Below, piece after piece: positions 11,016 to 23,110 of a stretch of DNA of 64,000 nucleotides. Each line of letters starts with the position of its first letter. Within the stretch, counting starts at the first letter, position 1. The notes below the pieces were generated by a model. That model had not been told where the DNA came from, searched no databases, and saw only the letters and a list, made by a program, of their open reading frames with translations. Made by a program: the position numbers and the translations under genes. Source of the stretch: Diphasiastrum complanatum (taxonomy: Eukaryota > Streptophyta > Lycopodiopsida > Lycopodiales > Lycopodiaceae); NCBI GenBank assembly GCA_029204225.1, contig CM055106.1, forward strand, positions 35,190,361 to 35,254,360. Reading direction: 5' to 3'.

Positions 11016-12375
11016 ATGAGGAGGCCATGTTAGCAGTGATAGTTAAAACTGGTTACAAGGAAAAAGTGATAAAAAGTAAGAAAAAATGGTGGGAATGGCA
11101 AAAGTGATGGAGATGAGAAAAACAATGAAAAACAGGAAGTGGCTGGTAGTAAAGGCAGTTCAGAACGCAGATCTGGATTCATAATATACAAAGGATGGCT
11201 TGTATGAAGTTTGGTCACATTCGGAGAACTTGAAAATTCTGGTCAAAATTTGAGTAGATCTTTGCTAGGAAAGGTGACAAATGACTCAAATTCAGCCCTT
11301 ATATAGCGGAATTTAGAGTGCGTATTAGGTGAAATCTACTTTCCCCTGTTTCGTTCCACCCAAAAATTTGGAGGGACTTTCTTCACAAAATTCTAAGACC
11401 TCAGAGAAGTCTGCGAGGGTTTAGAAGGTGATTTGGCTGCCTGCGAAGGTTCCATGAGGGTTCAATCCTCGCAGGAAGTGAATGCTCGCACAACTTGCTC
11501 TAGTGGTTGGATTTTTAAGATTAGACCATGTAGACAAGCTAATTTCACTGCTCTGATTTATGCCCCTTGCGAAGGTTAATCTGATGATCTTGATGCTTTG
11601 TGAAGGTTCTGAAGATTCTGCTCCTAGGAACTCTCGCAAACACTAAAAAATGATGATTTTTCTATCAGTAACTCTCACAGAGATTTTTATAGATATATCT
11701 AAGTCAAATCTAGTGATTGTTCAAGTTTCAAGAGCTATCTCCCAGAGGATCTCCAAAAATCATGAAAAAAGTGCTCTTTTTGAGTGTTTTTTGATGAGAT
11801 ATTGAGATTCTCTGATCCTTTACTTTTGCAAATTGGTAATCTGTTACATCCATGTTAGATCTAATTGTAGGTAGCTTTCTAAAAGTTTTGATAGATATTT
11901 GGTAGCTGATCCATCAGTTTTGGTGAATTTGCCCTTATTTTGCCACTATTCTTGAGATCGAGGTCTCTGATCTACAAATTGGGGGGCTTATTGGTGTCAG
12001 CTGATAAGGTTTAGCTTTCAAGATCAGTTTTCACTGATCTACCTTTGCTAATGATTTGTCAGGTTGGCCCCGCATCAGATATTTAACTATGTCGGCGGCC
12101 CATTCTGGTATTGTGTCAATGTAAAATAAGGCAGCATCGGTAGCTCATCATCGGGTTCAGTTGAATGCTTGTCAATCCCATCTATTTGAGATCTAGGCAC
12201 TGTTTTGACATCTTAGCCATTTTGTTTCATACAATATCATTGTATTTGAGTCAAATTTGGTTTCCTAGTGTTTTTCACATGTGCTAAGAGTGTTTGATCC
12301 TAACTTTGCCCATACTCCATCATTTGATGTGAAGTAGATCTGGTTTTAGAGAGATTGGTAGAGCTAGTGAGATCC
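11016..12375. other. Noncoding stretch
   Basis: I see no gene. The part at 11395-11660 contains a few variants of a TGCGAAGGTT/TCGCAGG word, too degenerate to call a repeat array. A tRNA B-box-like GGTTCAATCCT at 11459 has no tRNA fold around it. Confidence 0.3.
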
Positions 12376-13010
12376 ATCGTGGCCTTGATGTCAATTTCCA
12401 TATTGACAATTGTGTGATCAAGAAGGACGATGAGATCCTCACATATGGATCAAGATTTGAAGGCATCTACAAATTGGATCCAAGTGAAAGTGCAAACTCT
12501 CTTGATGTTTCTTATATGTCCAATCTTTCAAAGGATGATGATCACACAAGATGCACATATCTTCTCTCTTCAAGATTTATGGTGTATGATTATTCTCTAT
12601 TATTCAAAGCATAATTTGAGAAGGAATTCTCATTGAAGATCAAAGCTTTGAGGAGTATTGAAGCTCTTGAACGAATAGCACCATATGAGGTTTTGTTCAA
12701 GATGAAGCCTAAGGTTGATCACCTTAGTGAACTTGGTAGTGCTTGCTTTGTACATATTCCCTTGGAAACAAGGAGGAAGGTTGATCCAAGCAAAATGGTC
12801 ATGATTGGATACTCATCCATCAAGGAGGCCTTTAGTGCCTTTACACTCTCTATTTCAAAAGTGGTTGTGAATAGAGATGTCATATTGCATGAATATTCAA
12901 CCTTGGAAGTGGCCGAGATCAAGGCTTATCAAGAAGCATCACAAGTTATCTCTTTTGAAGGCATTCAAGTTGTGATGGGGTCGAGGTGTGAGGAGGAGGC
13001 TCCTCTTCAT
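12376..13010 (+). mobile_element. Ty1-copia fragment with the integrase catalytic centre deleted
   Basis: The first part (12376-12490) gives pre-integrase sequence (I-K-K-D-D-E-I-L-T-Y-G-S-R-F-E-G-I-Y-K-L-D). At about 12615-12656 the integrase words F-S-L-K-I-K-A-L-R-S appear, which normally run straight into the second catalytic aspartate. Instead the frame passes directly to E-R-I-A-P-Y-E-V-L-F-K-M-K-P-K-V-D-H-L, the integrase C-terminal region. It ends with F-V-H-I-P-x-E-T-R-R-K, I-G-Y-S-S and V-V-x-N-R-D-V-I. The 205-codon frame at 12633-13250 covers this part; beyond about 13010 it is not Copia-like. No RT or LTR is recognised. Confidence 0.85.
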
Positions 13011-14880
13011 ATGATTTCAAGAAGATCTTCAAGATGCATGGCCAAGTATTCTTGTAGTATCTACTACAACACATTCATATATGCTTCTCTTCTTTTACTT
13101 GATATGCTATCTTGCTTGATTGAACTTTTTGGATCTCAAAGTTCAAAAAAGGCTATACTAGTTTTGTATGATGCTTATGATATGGACATGTTTCTTGTCA
13201 TTATTGACTTAGATATGTTTCCAATACATTTTGAAATCAATATATTGTAGTATCAAAAGTATGTTCTTGGTTCTAGTAAGAGCAAGATTAAGCTTGTTAC
13301 TCATGTTTTTGAAAATCATGTTTTCACATGTGTTGAGGAAAATTGTGAACTCCTCTTGAGATCAAGTGAAGCATTTGACAAAAATCTAGCTTGGCAACTT
13401 TATGTTTTATGTTTGTGTGTACATTTCACACATGTGGAGAATGTTCCCATGTGTGTAAGATAGTTAGAAATAGTTTAAGAGGTGGATGCACCAATGGTCC
13501 AATAGGATTAAGAGGTTGTAAATATGAGGTCCAATCATGTTTGAGCTTGGATTAGCTCGTGGATCTACTAGTATCATTGTACTACCCATTCTATGCTAAG
13601 AAATTTAAAGATCAAGAGAGATTTTGGATTTAAGTGTTTTGTTGCTTTCTCTCTCTACCCGAGAGCTATTGGTTGGATTCTCTCTCTACCCAAGGGCTGG
13701 CTACTTTTGTACTATATTTTATTTTGGAACACTTCCCACACGTGTGTATGTACTTTGGAAGTGAGTTAATGCATGTAGTAGTGTGACTTTGCCATTGCGA
13801 GTAAGATAGATCCTGAATCTCAATCTTATCTTGATCATTGTGCATCCACACAACTTAGGAGATCTAAAACACATGTAGTGGGCACTCCACGTGTGAAACT
13901 CACAACAACTACTATAATTCTTAATTTTTTTCCTTTGTGTTAGAATAGTGTGTTATTCGATTGTCAACTTTCTATGATGGGCATGGCTATCGAAATTAAA
14001 GTTTTGCATACTTTAATGGTAAGCACCTCTTCTTCGACCATCCTTTTAGTTGCGACTTAGTGCTTAGAAACAAGTGAGAGTTCATCCTCTAAAATTCCTA
14101 ATGCAACTGTTTTTCAAGAGACTAGTCGTAAGGATTCTTATTTGGTTACTGTTAACGAAGTGGTGTCGACATTTTTTGTTTGTTCTTTATCTAAAATTTC
14201 TCAAGTAGTAGTTTTTGTAAGAGTTAACTCTTGTAACACAAAATGTTACAACTGTTGATACCTCTTGTAACTCATATGACATTGGAGCAACACAGATCGA
14301 ACATTGTTCTCGCAAATTCAAACATGAAGCTGACGTAGATTCACAAAAAGAAATACACTTTGTCATTGATTTTAGCAAATGTACAAATCCCCGTAGAGGT
14401 GCACATTATGGGGCCCAAACGAATTGTGAGGTCCAATCATGATGAGAGGTGCAAATCTAGGGGTCCAATTATGATGTAGAAAGGCAATCAATGGGGTCCA
14501 ATCATTCTAGAGCATTTCCTCATGCTAGTACTATATGGAAGAGCTCTCTCATTGTACATATAGTTTTTAAAAGTTAATCACAATTTTGGAACTTTTCTCT
14601 TCTATTCTCTCTCTACCCGAGAGCAAGGGCTCTCTCTCACTCTTTGTATGTGTTTGGGAGTTTTTTCCATGCTAAGTGTTTAATTTGAGTGAGAAAGTGT
14701 GGATGATCATTAATGAATGCTTGTGTGCTCTTGTCTTGAAAATTGTCTAGGAATCTTGCTTGTACAATCAAGTGATAGTTTCATGTACAATGACACTCAC
14801 CTTAGAAGTCCTCACATGTTTGAGAAAGTACACAACCTACAAGGCATTATAAAGCCCATAAAATTTGCCTAAACAACCAT
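13011..14880. repeat. Probable diverged LTR or repeat remnants
   Basis: Two blocks share short identical words: CTCTCTCTACCCGAGAGC at 13650 and 14611, and GAGGTCCAATCATG at 13527 and 14429. They are spaced about 0.9-1.0 kb apart. They could be two diverged copies of one LTR belonging to the adjacent Copia relic, but overall similarity between the blocks is low by eye. No gene is supported. Confidence 0.35.
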
Positions 14881-17530
14881 TTTTTTGTTCCTTAGACTTG
14901 CAATTTTTATGATTGGCTTACATCCTATCAAATCCTGAAGCAAGACAACCATAAGAAACCGACTACATGAAACAATGCCAAAGAAAACTTGAATATTCCG
15001 ATTTCTAACTATGAGGAACTCATGTATTTTGTAGTTAACGGTCGATATAGAGATCTTCCATAGCTGCCATTTGCAATCTGTAGTATTGCATGCTTTTGTA
15101 CACTCGGATATTAGCTATGCATTTTTGGTTTACTATATTCGTCAAATGGAAGTATGCACATTTAATTTCAAGACAAAAGACAAAAAAAAGTTCTCTAGTG
15201 CAAAGATTTGGGTTGCTTTGTTGTCTTTTTGTACCTATGTTTTTATTGGACTTTTTCAGTAGTATTTCACCCTTGTTATTATTATTTTCTTTCCGTTTTT
15301 TGGGTTGTTTTGATGTTGGTTTGCCTGTCATTGCTTGGTTTTACACGTACCTTAGTTTTGACGTCGTTTTTATTTGCTTGGTTTCCTTCTATGTTTATGT
15401 TGTTTTAATAGGTAATAAACATTGTTTAGTTGCTTTTGTTTTTTGTGTTTTGTGTGGCTACTCTGTTCCTTGACTTTCTTCTAAGTTAAGTTTTAGATTT
15501 CAGCCCTTTTTGTTTGCTTAAAGTGTCTTTGTTGAGCTGCCTCTTTTCTGGTACTTTCGTTTCCTTCAGAGGTTTAAGGTCATTTCTTTGGGCATTGCCT
15601 ACGGGTCTTTTGTGCTTTTTGTTCTCACTTGGGTTTACCTGTTAGTAGCCATTTGTTGTTTTGGTTTAGCTTTATTCTATAGCTTGTTTGTTTGCATGAA
15701 GTCTCTTGAGTTTTAGTTTCGTTGTACTTTTGTTGCCCATTTGAAAAGTCTTTTATTTTCATTTTGATATTTTGGCTGCAAGTAGCTTCAATTTTATGAC
15801 TCTTTTGTCTGTTGTCTGCCTTGTACTTCTGTGCCTAGTTTAGATTTGAGTCCCTATTCCCTGATTTTGGTGTTCTTTTACAGAGCGACAGGCATTTGCA
15901 AAAAGTTTGCCTTAAGAGAGTTTGATACTATACTCTTTTGAGCCTGCTTAAATTTGCTTATTTCTAAAATATTAACAACTTTTGTCTAAAGGATAATTTT
16001 TCTTTCATACTATAAAATTATGTGATTAGAAAATAGGCATAAGTATGTTAACTAGCTAGTTGCAAATTGTTGGGTCATTTGCTTAAAGGAATGATCTTGC
16101 ACTACAAAGAACTTCAACAGATCTAGCATGCTTTGTATACCTTCATAGATGATCCAGCAGACTCATTAACAAACCTCCCACATATTGATTTGACAGTTCT
16201 TGAGTCAAAGTCTAAACTTCGCTTTAATAATATAGATGGCATTTGTTGTTTGATTTGTTCTTTATGAACAGTCTATGGTTACTCAATTAGCCATTTTTCT
16301 ACTGAGATAAATGGTTTTTAAAAATATAGCCTTTGTGCTTGCTAGAATGTTGTGGAGTTGCCTTTGTTTCCTTCATTTCTACCTGTATGCAGATCTGACA
16401 TACTTTACTTCCCAGAGTGTATGCCTCTTCGCATATGCACTATAGACTATAGACTTATATACACTTATTGTTTTGATGGTTCTTAATTCAAAGTCTAAGA
16501 TTGATGGTTCTTAATTCAAAATCTAAGATTCTCATGTGTAAAATAAATCACATGTTTTTCCACGACATAAATACAAACTTTTTTCTAAATTATATTGCAA
16601 GTATATGGTGCTACACAGGAGGCCATTAGAAAAAATACACCCGTTTCCAAAACTTTCAATTTTGTTCTAGGGATATGGCATTAGCAAAAAACATACACTA
16701 CTACTATATTTTTCAAGCAGTGACATGGATAACAATTGAGGGCATGTAGACACCTGCGATTCCCACATGAATATTCTGTTTTAACAAAATCTTTGTTGTG
16801 GATGGGTGCAGGTGAGCATGCTCTCCTCTTCTTGAAGGAGGTGGTAAGATTGGTTAAATTTTGCTAACAGTTACGATGTGACTTATTTTGTTGTTTTTCT
16901 GGGTATTGTGGTGAAGTTACTTGTATAGTTTGTTTAGGCATAAACACACACACACGCGCGAACACACACACACACACACACACACAATCTCACAACTCAT
17001 ACTCACTACCCTTATCTGATCTATTCTTGATGAAATGACCTGTTTTTTTCTCAACCATCTTTTTGAATTGAAAAACTATGGAAATACATCTCTACTTTTG
17101 GATCTCTTTGGGCTTCATACGAGGGGATTCAACTATCATTATGTACTTCTCACATTTCTCAAAAATTCTAAACTTCTATACAAGGTAATCTGAAGATGGA
17201 TAGATGAATGAAAATGTGTTCGTGAGATGCTCTATGGAAGACTCTCGTGTAGTAGCTATTTCTCATGCAAAACTCAATCACACAAAATAGGTGAAGAGAA
17301 ACAAGGAAATAAACAAATGTTATAGAGAGTGAGAACTGTGTAGCACTTGTCGAACAAAACTGGCATTCATCAACATTGATAATGTACCTTGACAATTGCA
17401 ATATTCATTTTGTTTTTTAGAGTAATAATACTTACTCTGACATGCCCTTGTCAAAACAAGGCAGAATTGGTGAGACTAAAATCTACCATCAATGTAAGAT
17501 ATAGCTTGAAATGCAGGTATGGTTGAGGTA
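14881..17530. other. AT-rich stretch without a supported gene
   Basis: T-rich plus-strand frames of 63-127 codons at 15071-15473 are hydrophobic because of base composition and have no domain I know. Nothing else is seen except the CA microsatellite at 16943. Confidence 0.4.
16943..16986. repeat. (CA)n microsatellite
   Basis: An ACACAC run is interrupted once by CGCGCGAA. Confidence 0.95.
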
Positions 17531-19224
17531 TCATGTCCTGAGGACCTTTTTAAACAAGAGATTCAGAACCGAATCTATATCTGGATTTCCAAATCCTAGA
17601 TTTATTGTGTATTTGCACCTTGGAAATCTTATCAGCATGTGGAAAGACAAATAGATTTGAGGCTGTAGAAGGGGAGAAAAACTGTCAATTCTCTGTGGAG
17701 GTTGCTCTTGGTTGGACATTGTAGCAGATGACGGAATATCGGTTTCACATTCTTTCGACAAGGATTCATTTCATATTAGTGTCTTTTTGTATTATGGAGC
17801 TGGTGTATTATGCGATAATGTAGAAGTTTGCAAGAAACTTCTCGATTGAGCAGCAGGTTTAACTATTGGTTGCCATGGTGCTCATGGCAACCATGGTGCT
17901 CATGTTGGTGTCGTGAGGATCCTATTCATAACTAACGTGACGGGCAGGTAGGATCTTAGTTGGTTGTTTCAAACAGTCTTTGAAACTGTGTTTTCTGACA
18001 CAGTCAGGACACTCAGCATAATACTTGGTCTTGACTAGACAATCAGCCATGAAGTGGCCAGTTCACCACAAATGGTGTGCAATGGCCCTTGTATAATAGC
18101 ATAGCCATCTTGTATGGCTAATGGTTCTGGACTTTCAGGTGGATATTCACGATAAGTCAAGGCATTTCCAGACTGTGATGATTGTTCTTCATATTGTTGA
18201 ACTGTATGTGCTTGGATAGGCTGATATGAAGGACAAGCATTAGCAGGATGCATAGCCCAGCAGTGTGGGCACCATATTGGTTTTCATCTATAAGGTACCT
18301 ATGCAGTGTTTGGCTGATCAAGCATACTGCTTTGGATAGACTTCAGAGTAGTTTGACACTCATTGGTGAGTTTCTCCATTTGAAGTTGGTGTTGCTTATT
18401 AAGCAACTCCAGCTGTCATTTCCAAAGCTGATCTCGGCTGTCCTCGATCGGCTTCGACTCATGGACAAGAGCACGTGGTGCTCTTCTTTCTCTGGATTCG
18501 TCAACATCTGGTCCCTCGTCTTCTTCTTTGATGGCATCAGACATAACTAACTTGAGACTCGTATATTTGTCATTGAATTTAAGCTCGCGTCTGATCCAGC
18601 TTGGAAGTCCGACCAAGAACCAAATGATGAGCATCTGTTTGGTGGGCTAGTCTTGTACTTGACTCTTTAAGCGCTTGAAACGCTCAATATAGTCTCGTAT
18701 GCGTTCGTCTTTTGCCATCTTGATATTACTCAATTTGACAAAAGGACTCGCTATCAAATGAAAGGGTCTGAAATGTTTGATAAATGACTCTTTTAATAGG
18801 GATCAATCAGTCTTATCTTCGCGATCAAGGTTAAAAAACCAGTCACGAGCTTTAGCGATCATGGTCAAAGAAAACAGTTGGACCATAGCATTGGGAGATG
18901 TTTCGCCATAAACATCGCACGCATTCTCAAAGATTTGCAAGAATCTTCGAGGGTCCAAACTACCATCAAACTTTGGTAGATACAATTTTGGGATTCTTTT
19001 ATCATGATGAGCACCGTGGGTAGCAAAAGCACCATTAAGGTGGGTTCTGGCATGTGAAGGTTCAACACCATAGAAATGGGCTCTTGCTCGTAAAGACTCG
19101 GCTCTATCAGGTTCACGGCTGTCGAATGGGTTTGTAGATGGCTCTTGTATATGGGACCGCATTCGGGAGAATCTAAGATGTCTGATTTCTTAAGATCTTG
19201 GTGACACCATGTGATGTGGATATT
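17531..19224 (-). mobile_element. Ty3-gypsy gag relic
   Basis: Read on the minus strand from about 19224, the retrotransposon gag core lies at 18990-18700: K-L-Y-L-P-K-F-D-G-S-L-D-P, then F-E-N-A-C-D-V-Y, L-T-M-I-A-K-A-R-D-W-F-F-N-L, F-I-K-H-F-R-P-F and R-D-Y-I-E-R-F-K-R-L-K. A coiled-coil, acidic/basic stretch at 18634-18343 follows. Two Cys/His clusters come after it: C-P-H-C-W-A-M-H-P-A-N-A-C at about 18230-18270 and C-P-D-C further on, at about 18010. Stops at several points (for example after D-K-T-D at 18803) inactivate it. No protease or RT follows on this strand. The gypsy pol at 23858 lies on the opposite strand and may be another element or an inverted part of the same one. Confidence 0.82.
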
Positions 19225-19499
19225 CATTTGTAATATGGGGATCTATATGATGTTCCATTGGAAAGATCTGTTTTTTTCTTTTGCATCAGTTAGTTGGTAA
19301 GGGTGGATTTGTGTAATATGTCAATTAGCTATTGTATATTGGGTGTGTTAGTGGTTTGGGTAATGGGAGTGCATAGGATTTGGTTAGTGGGTAAGCTAGG
19401 CCGTTGCGTAAGGTGGTTGCATAATGTGTGTGATGGGTGTGCTAGGGGTTGGGTAATGGGTAAGCTAGTTTTGTTTTTTTGTTGTTTTTTTTGTGTGTG

Positions 19500-20260
19500 T
19501 TTTCTATGGGGTCGGAAAATTGGAGTGGGTCAAAAAAAATGGATGGTATCGAAAATTATGGGGATAAAAAAAAATGAGGTATTGAAAATGGGTGTATCAA
19601 AAGATAGCGACTCGAAAAAACTGGTGACTCGAAAAATTTTGGTGACTCGAAAAAAGATAACTCGAAAAATTGGCGACTCAAAAATTTAGTGACTCAAAAA
19701 TCTGATTACTCGAAAGAGTGGCGACTCGAAAAAAAAGTAGTATCGAAAAAATGATGGATCAAAAAATGGTGGATTTTAGAGATTTGGGTGACTCGAAAAA
19801 TTGATGGTATTAAAAAAAGTATCACTTGAAAAAAAGTTTTTTTGAAAAAATTTAATGAAGTATCAAACAAAGTAATGAAGTATCGAAAAATGTTGTATGG
19901 AAAAGTGATGGGAATCAAAAACTGGTGGATCGAAAAAATGATGGGTCAAAAACCGAGGTATCGAAAAAATGGGTTACTCGAAAATTAGCGACTTGAAAAA
20001 ATTGGTGACTCAAAAAATGGGTGGTTCGAAAAAGGGTGACTTGAAAAAGGGTGACTCGAAAAAAGAGGTGACTCGAAAAATTGATGACTCGAAAAATGGA
20101 GTATCGAAATATTGAGTTTTACAAAAATGGAGGGTATCAAAAAATGGTGTATCGAAAAACTGGATGGATAGAAAAAAATGTGGTATCGAAAATGGATGGA
20201 TCAAAAAAATGATGGGTCGAAAAACGAGGTATCAAAAATTAAGTGATGGGTCAAAAAATA
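19500..20260 (+). repeat. Degenerate tandem array of a GACTCGAAAAA / GTATCGAAAAA word
   Basis: More than thirty variants of a short unit, G-(A/T)-(C)-T-C-G-A-A-A-A-A followed by 4-9 variable bases (often TTGGTG or ATGATG), are packed head-to-tail. Spacing is roughly 14-22 bp. Variants alternate between GACTCGAAAA, GTATCGAAAA, GGATCAAAAA and GGGTCAAAAA. The minus strand therefore shows spurious Phe/Ser-rich reading frames. It is not a recognised family. Confidence 0.85.
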
Positions 20261-20269
20261 AAGTTAGTC

Positions 20270-20900
20270 TGGTCGAGATATTAGTGAGGTCGTCGACTGT
20301 CGAGTTCTCAAAGAGGGTCGTCGGTTGAGATGGTATGGAGGGTGGTCTGGTCGAGATGGGATGGAGGGTCGGATTGGAAAATTTGAATGGAGGGTCGGGT
20401 CGAAAAATTTAAATGGAGGGTTGGATCGGAAAATTTGAATGTAGGGTCAAAATACATATTTTTTAAAATTTTCTTTTAGTATCAGTGAGTAAGCTAGGTG
20501 TTGGTTCGGTTGGAAGTCAGCGTGGTTGGTACGGTCAAAATGTTATTATGTCATTATGTGGTTGGTCGAAGTTAGTTCTGGATGTCTCGGTCAAAGTTAG
20601 GTCGTTAGTGCTCGGTCGAAGTTAGTTCTGGATCGCTGGGTCGAAGTTAATTTGTGAGAGCTCAGTCGAAATTAGTTTGTGAGAGCTTGGTCAAAGTTAG
20701 TTTGCGAGAGCTCGGTCAAAGTGAGTTCTGAATCGTTCTATCGAAGTTTTTTTGAAGAGGCTTGGTCGAAGTTACGTTAGGTGGGCTCGGGTGAAATGTC
20801 GTTAGGTGGGTTTGGTCGAGATTGTGAAAGGATGTGTTTGGTTGAGGTGAAGTTGCAGGAGTCAATCGAGAGGGAGTTGCAGGAGTCGGTCGAAAGTTGA
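20270..20900 (+). repeat. Degenerate tandem array of a (T/C)GGTCGAAGTTAGTT word
   Basis: The interval 20270-20460 contains repeated GGAGGGTCGG-AAAATTTGAATGGAGGGT units. From 20510 to 20900 about ten variants of a 30-40 bp unit occur, such as GCTCGGTCAAAGTTAGTTTGCGAGA and GTCGAAGTTAGTTCTGGATCG. It is continuous with the preceding array but has a different unit. No ORF is supported. Confidence 0.75.
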
Positions 20901-21179
20901 TGGAGGGGCTTGGGAATTTTCTTTTTATAGGATTTCTTTGTTAAAGATAGGTAAGTTTGTGTCTAAGGGTTAGGGTTTGTGAGTGTATTTGTGTTGTTTG
21001 TTGAGAACTCTCGTGGAAGAGAATTTTTTTTGGAAGGCGGCTGTCTCCCGCGGCTTCCTTCTGTTCGGTGTGCTTACAGAGTTCGTGGCAGCGTGGATGT
21101 TCTGTTGCAGATTGATTCGAAGGGATTGTTTGCTTGGATGACATTGCTTGTAGTGTGTTCAAACATCCAACAATGATAA

Positions 21180-22478
21180 AGGGCCTATTCGTTTTGCCTG
21201 TTTGTGCATCCAAAAGTTTTAGGAAATATGACATTCGGCCTCCTCTTGAATGGCATCTCAAAAGGTGTCCCTCCATCCAAAATAGCACTCAGCTAGCTAT
21301 TGCACAAGAAATTAGCACACAACAAAGCTTGATCCCAAAATGGCTTATCAAGGTTAGCACCTAACCTCATGGCTTTGGCACTTTCACATAAAGTCCTATT
21401 CTTCCTCTCAGCCACTCCATTTTGTTGTGGGATCCTTGGTGGTGTATACTCCCTTTTGATCCCATGATCATCACAAAAAGCCTTGAACTTGGTAGACATG
21501 TACTCTCCACCATTGTCACTTCTTAAGAACTTGATCTTTGTGGAAACATGGTTCTCCCTTGAATTCTTGAACGTAACAAAGACATCATACGCTTCATCCT
21601 TGCTCTTTAGTACATAGATCTAACAGAATCTACTAAAATCATCAATGAAAGTTACATACATCTTAGCTCCACTATTGCTAATTGTAATAATTCTATGAAC
21701 ATCCTAATGTACAATTTGAAAAGGCTTTGTAGATCTAGTATAAGGTAGTCTATGTGACTTTGATAAAGCACAAGACTCACAAACATGATTAATGATACTT
21801 AAGGAACTTGGAAGACCAATCACAACTTGCTTCCAAGCCATTACCTCCAATGACTTGAAGTTCAGGTCCTTCCTTTCGATCATACAGGCCTTTACTGAGG
21901 AATTGAATCACACTAACTAAATTTGTGGTAATAGATGGAAGGAACAAAACATCCTCCACATGAACATTCCTATTTGTAGAGAGAGAAATAGGAATTGTGC
22001 CAATCCCTTTGATTGCACACTCACCATCATTGGCCATGTAGATCACCCTCTTGTCATCTCCATATGCCAACAAATAAGTGAAGTACTCTTTGTGAAAAGT
22101 CATGTGTGAACTTGCTCCACTATCAATCCACCATGGATCTAGATGTCCATCATTAGCAAGCATACATGAAGACATCACAAAAGCATCATCCTTTGCATTT
22201 TGAACATCCAAACCATCCTCATCAAGCCTTAAGATTACCTTGCTTGTCACCTTGATCTCTCTTCTTCTTTTAGCACTCACTTGCAAAGTGTCCTTTGATG
22301 CCACAATAGAAGCATTTGAGCTTTGACCTATATTTCCTTTTGCCATTTGAAGAAGCATCCCCTTGATCTTGCCCTTTTGACCACTTGCTTTTGTTTTTGC
22401 CCTTGATGAACATAGCCCCCTCTCCAACTTGAGATGTTGACGAAGATCCACCTCTTGCTTAAAGCCTATATTCTTCAT
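21180..22478 (-). mobile_element. Ty1-copia fragment: gag end, protease, partial integrase
   Basis: On the minus strand 22478-22230 gives K/G-rich gag with a zinc knuckle that is read through in the wrong frame. At 22150-22080 the protease motif W-W-I-D-S-G-A-S-S-H-M-T is intact. The segment F-L-P-S-I-T-T-N-L at 21930 precedes a frameshift and break. At 21499-21293 integrase resumes with D-D-H-G-I-K-R-E-Y-T-P-P and P-Q-Q-N-G-V-A-E-R-K-N-R-T, keeping the catalytic glutamate. Beyond 21293 the C-terminal integrase words continue in other frames to about 21180. RT and RNase H are missing. It looks like the same family as the copies at 4190, 6326 and 12376. Confidence 0.88.
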
Positions 22479-22879
22479 TGGTCATGATCTCTTGAAGAAC
22501 AATCAAACTTGGAAAATTTCTCTGAATAGAAAGACTTTGTAGAATGTTAGGATGAGCATCCAACAAGCCATTAAGAATAACTTGAACAAGCTCTTCTTCC
22601 TTAATGCCCTCATCAATGCAAGCCAATTCATCCTTCGAACAGTGGTCGAGTCATCAAATTGCATGCAAATTGTCCATTCAAGTGTGCATCTTGCAAGGAT
22701 GGTGAGTATTGGAGAGTATACTATCTTTGAATACTTGTTGGATAGTATTAGTAGACATGGAGTGACTTGTTGCTCATCTTTAAGATCTATGATGTTTAGT
22801 ACTTTTTGTATGACAAGACAATGAAAATTGATGCTTTCAAATCTCCATTTGTAGTTGATAAATTAATTTCATTGTAAAA

Positions 22880-23110
22880 AGGGACACCTACCCTTAGATC
22901 TGGTTTTTGCCTTAAGTAGGCTTTTTTGCCCTTCGAAAAAAAGCGACATTGTCGCCAAAATGTCCTAAAAACCCTTAGGCCTACCTTCGGCCTTTTCAGC
23001 TTGTTGCGAGAAAGGCGACACTTAAAAGTAAAGGTGCCCTTAAAATCCCGAAGGTGTCTTTTTGGCATAAACCAAAGGTGCCCTTAAAAAGGCAACTCTG
23101 CTTTTAAAGT
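22880..23110. repeat. Short degenerate repeats with an AAAGGTGCCCTTAAAA word
   Basis: The word (A)AAGGTGCCCTTAAAA occurs twice (about 23028-23042 and 23086-23100), among related words such as AAAGGCGACACTTAAAA and AAGGCGAAGGCC. It could be a decayed palindromic or tandem repeat. No gene is supported. Confidence 0.5.

Noticed and set aside
11455-11475. tRNA B-box-like GGTTCAATCCT
   Set aside because: No matching A box or cloverleaf was found at the right distance.
15071-15473. Overlapping plus-strand ORFs up to 127 codons, hydrophobic
   Set aside because: Their Phe/Leu/Val richness comes from T-rich DNA; three frames are open at once and none shows a known motif.
20010-20204. Minus-strand ORF with repeated F-F-(D/E)-(T/S)-P-F-F
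   Set aside because: It is the translation of the TCGAAAAA repeat array, not a protein.
22796-23068. 90-codon basic minus-strand ORF
   Set aside because: It overlaps the degenerate AAAGGTGCCC repeat stretch and its Lys/Arg content reflects that repeat.
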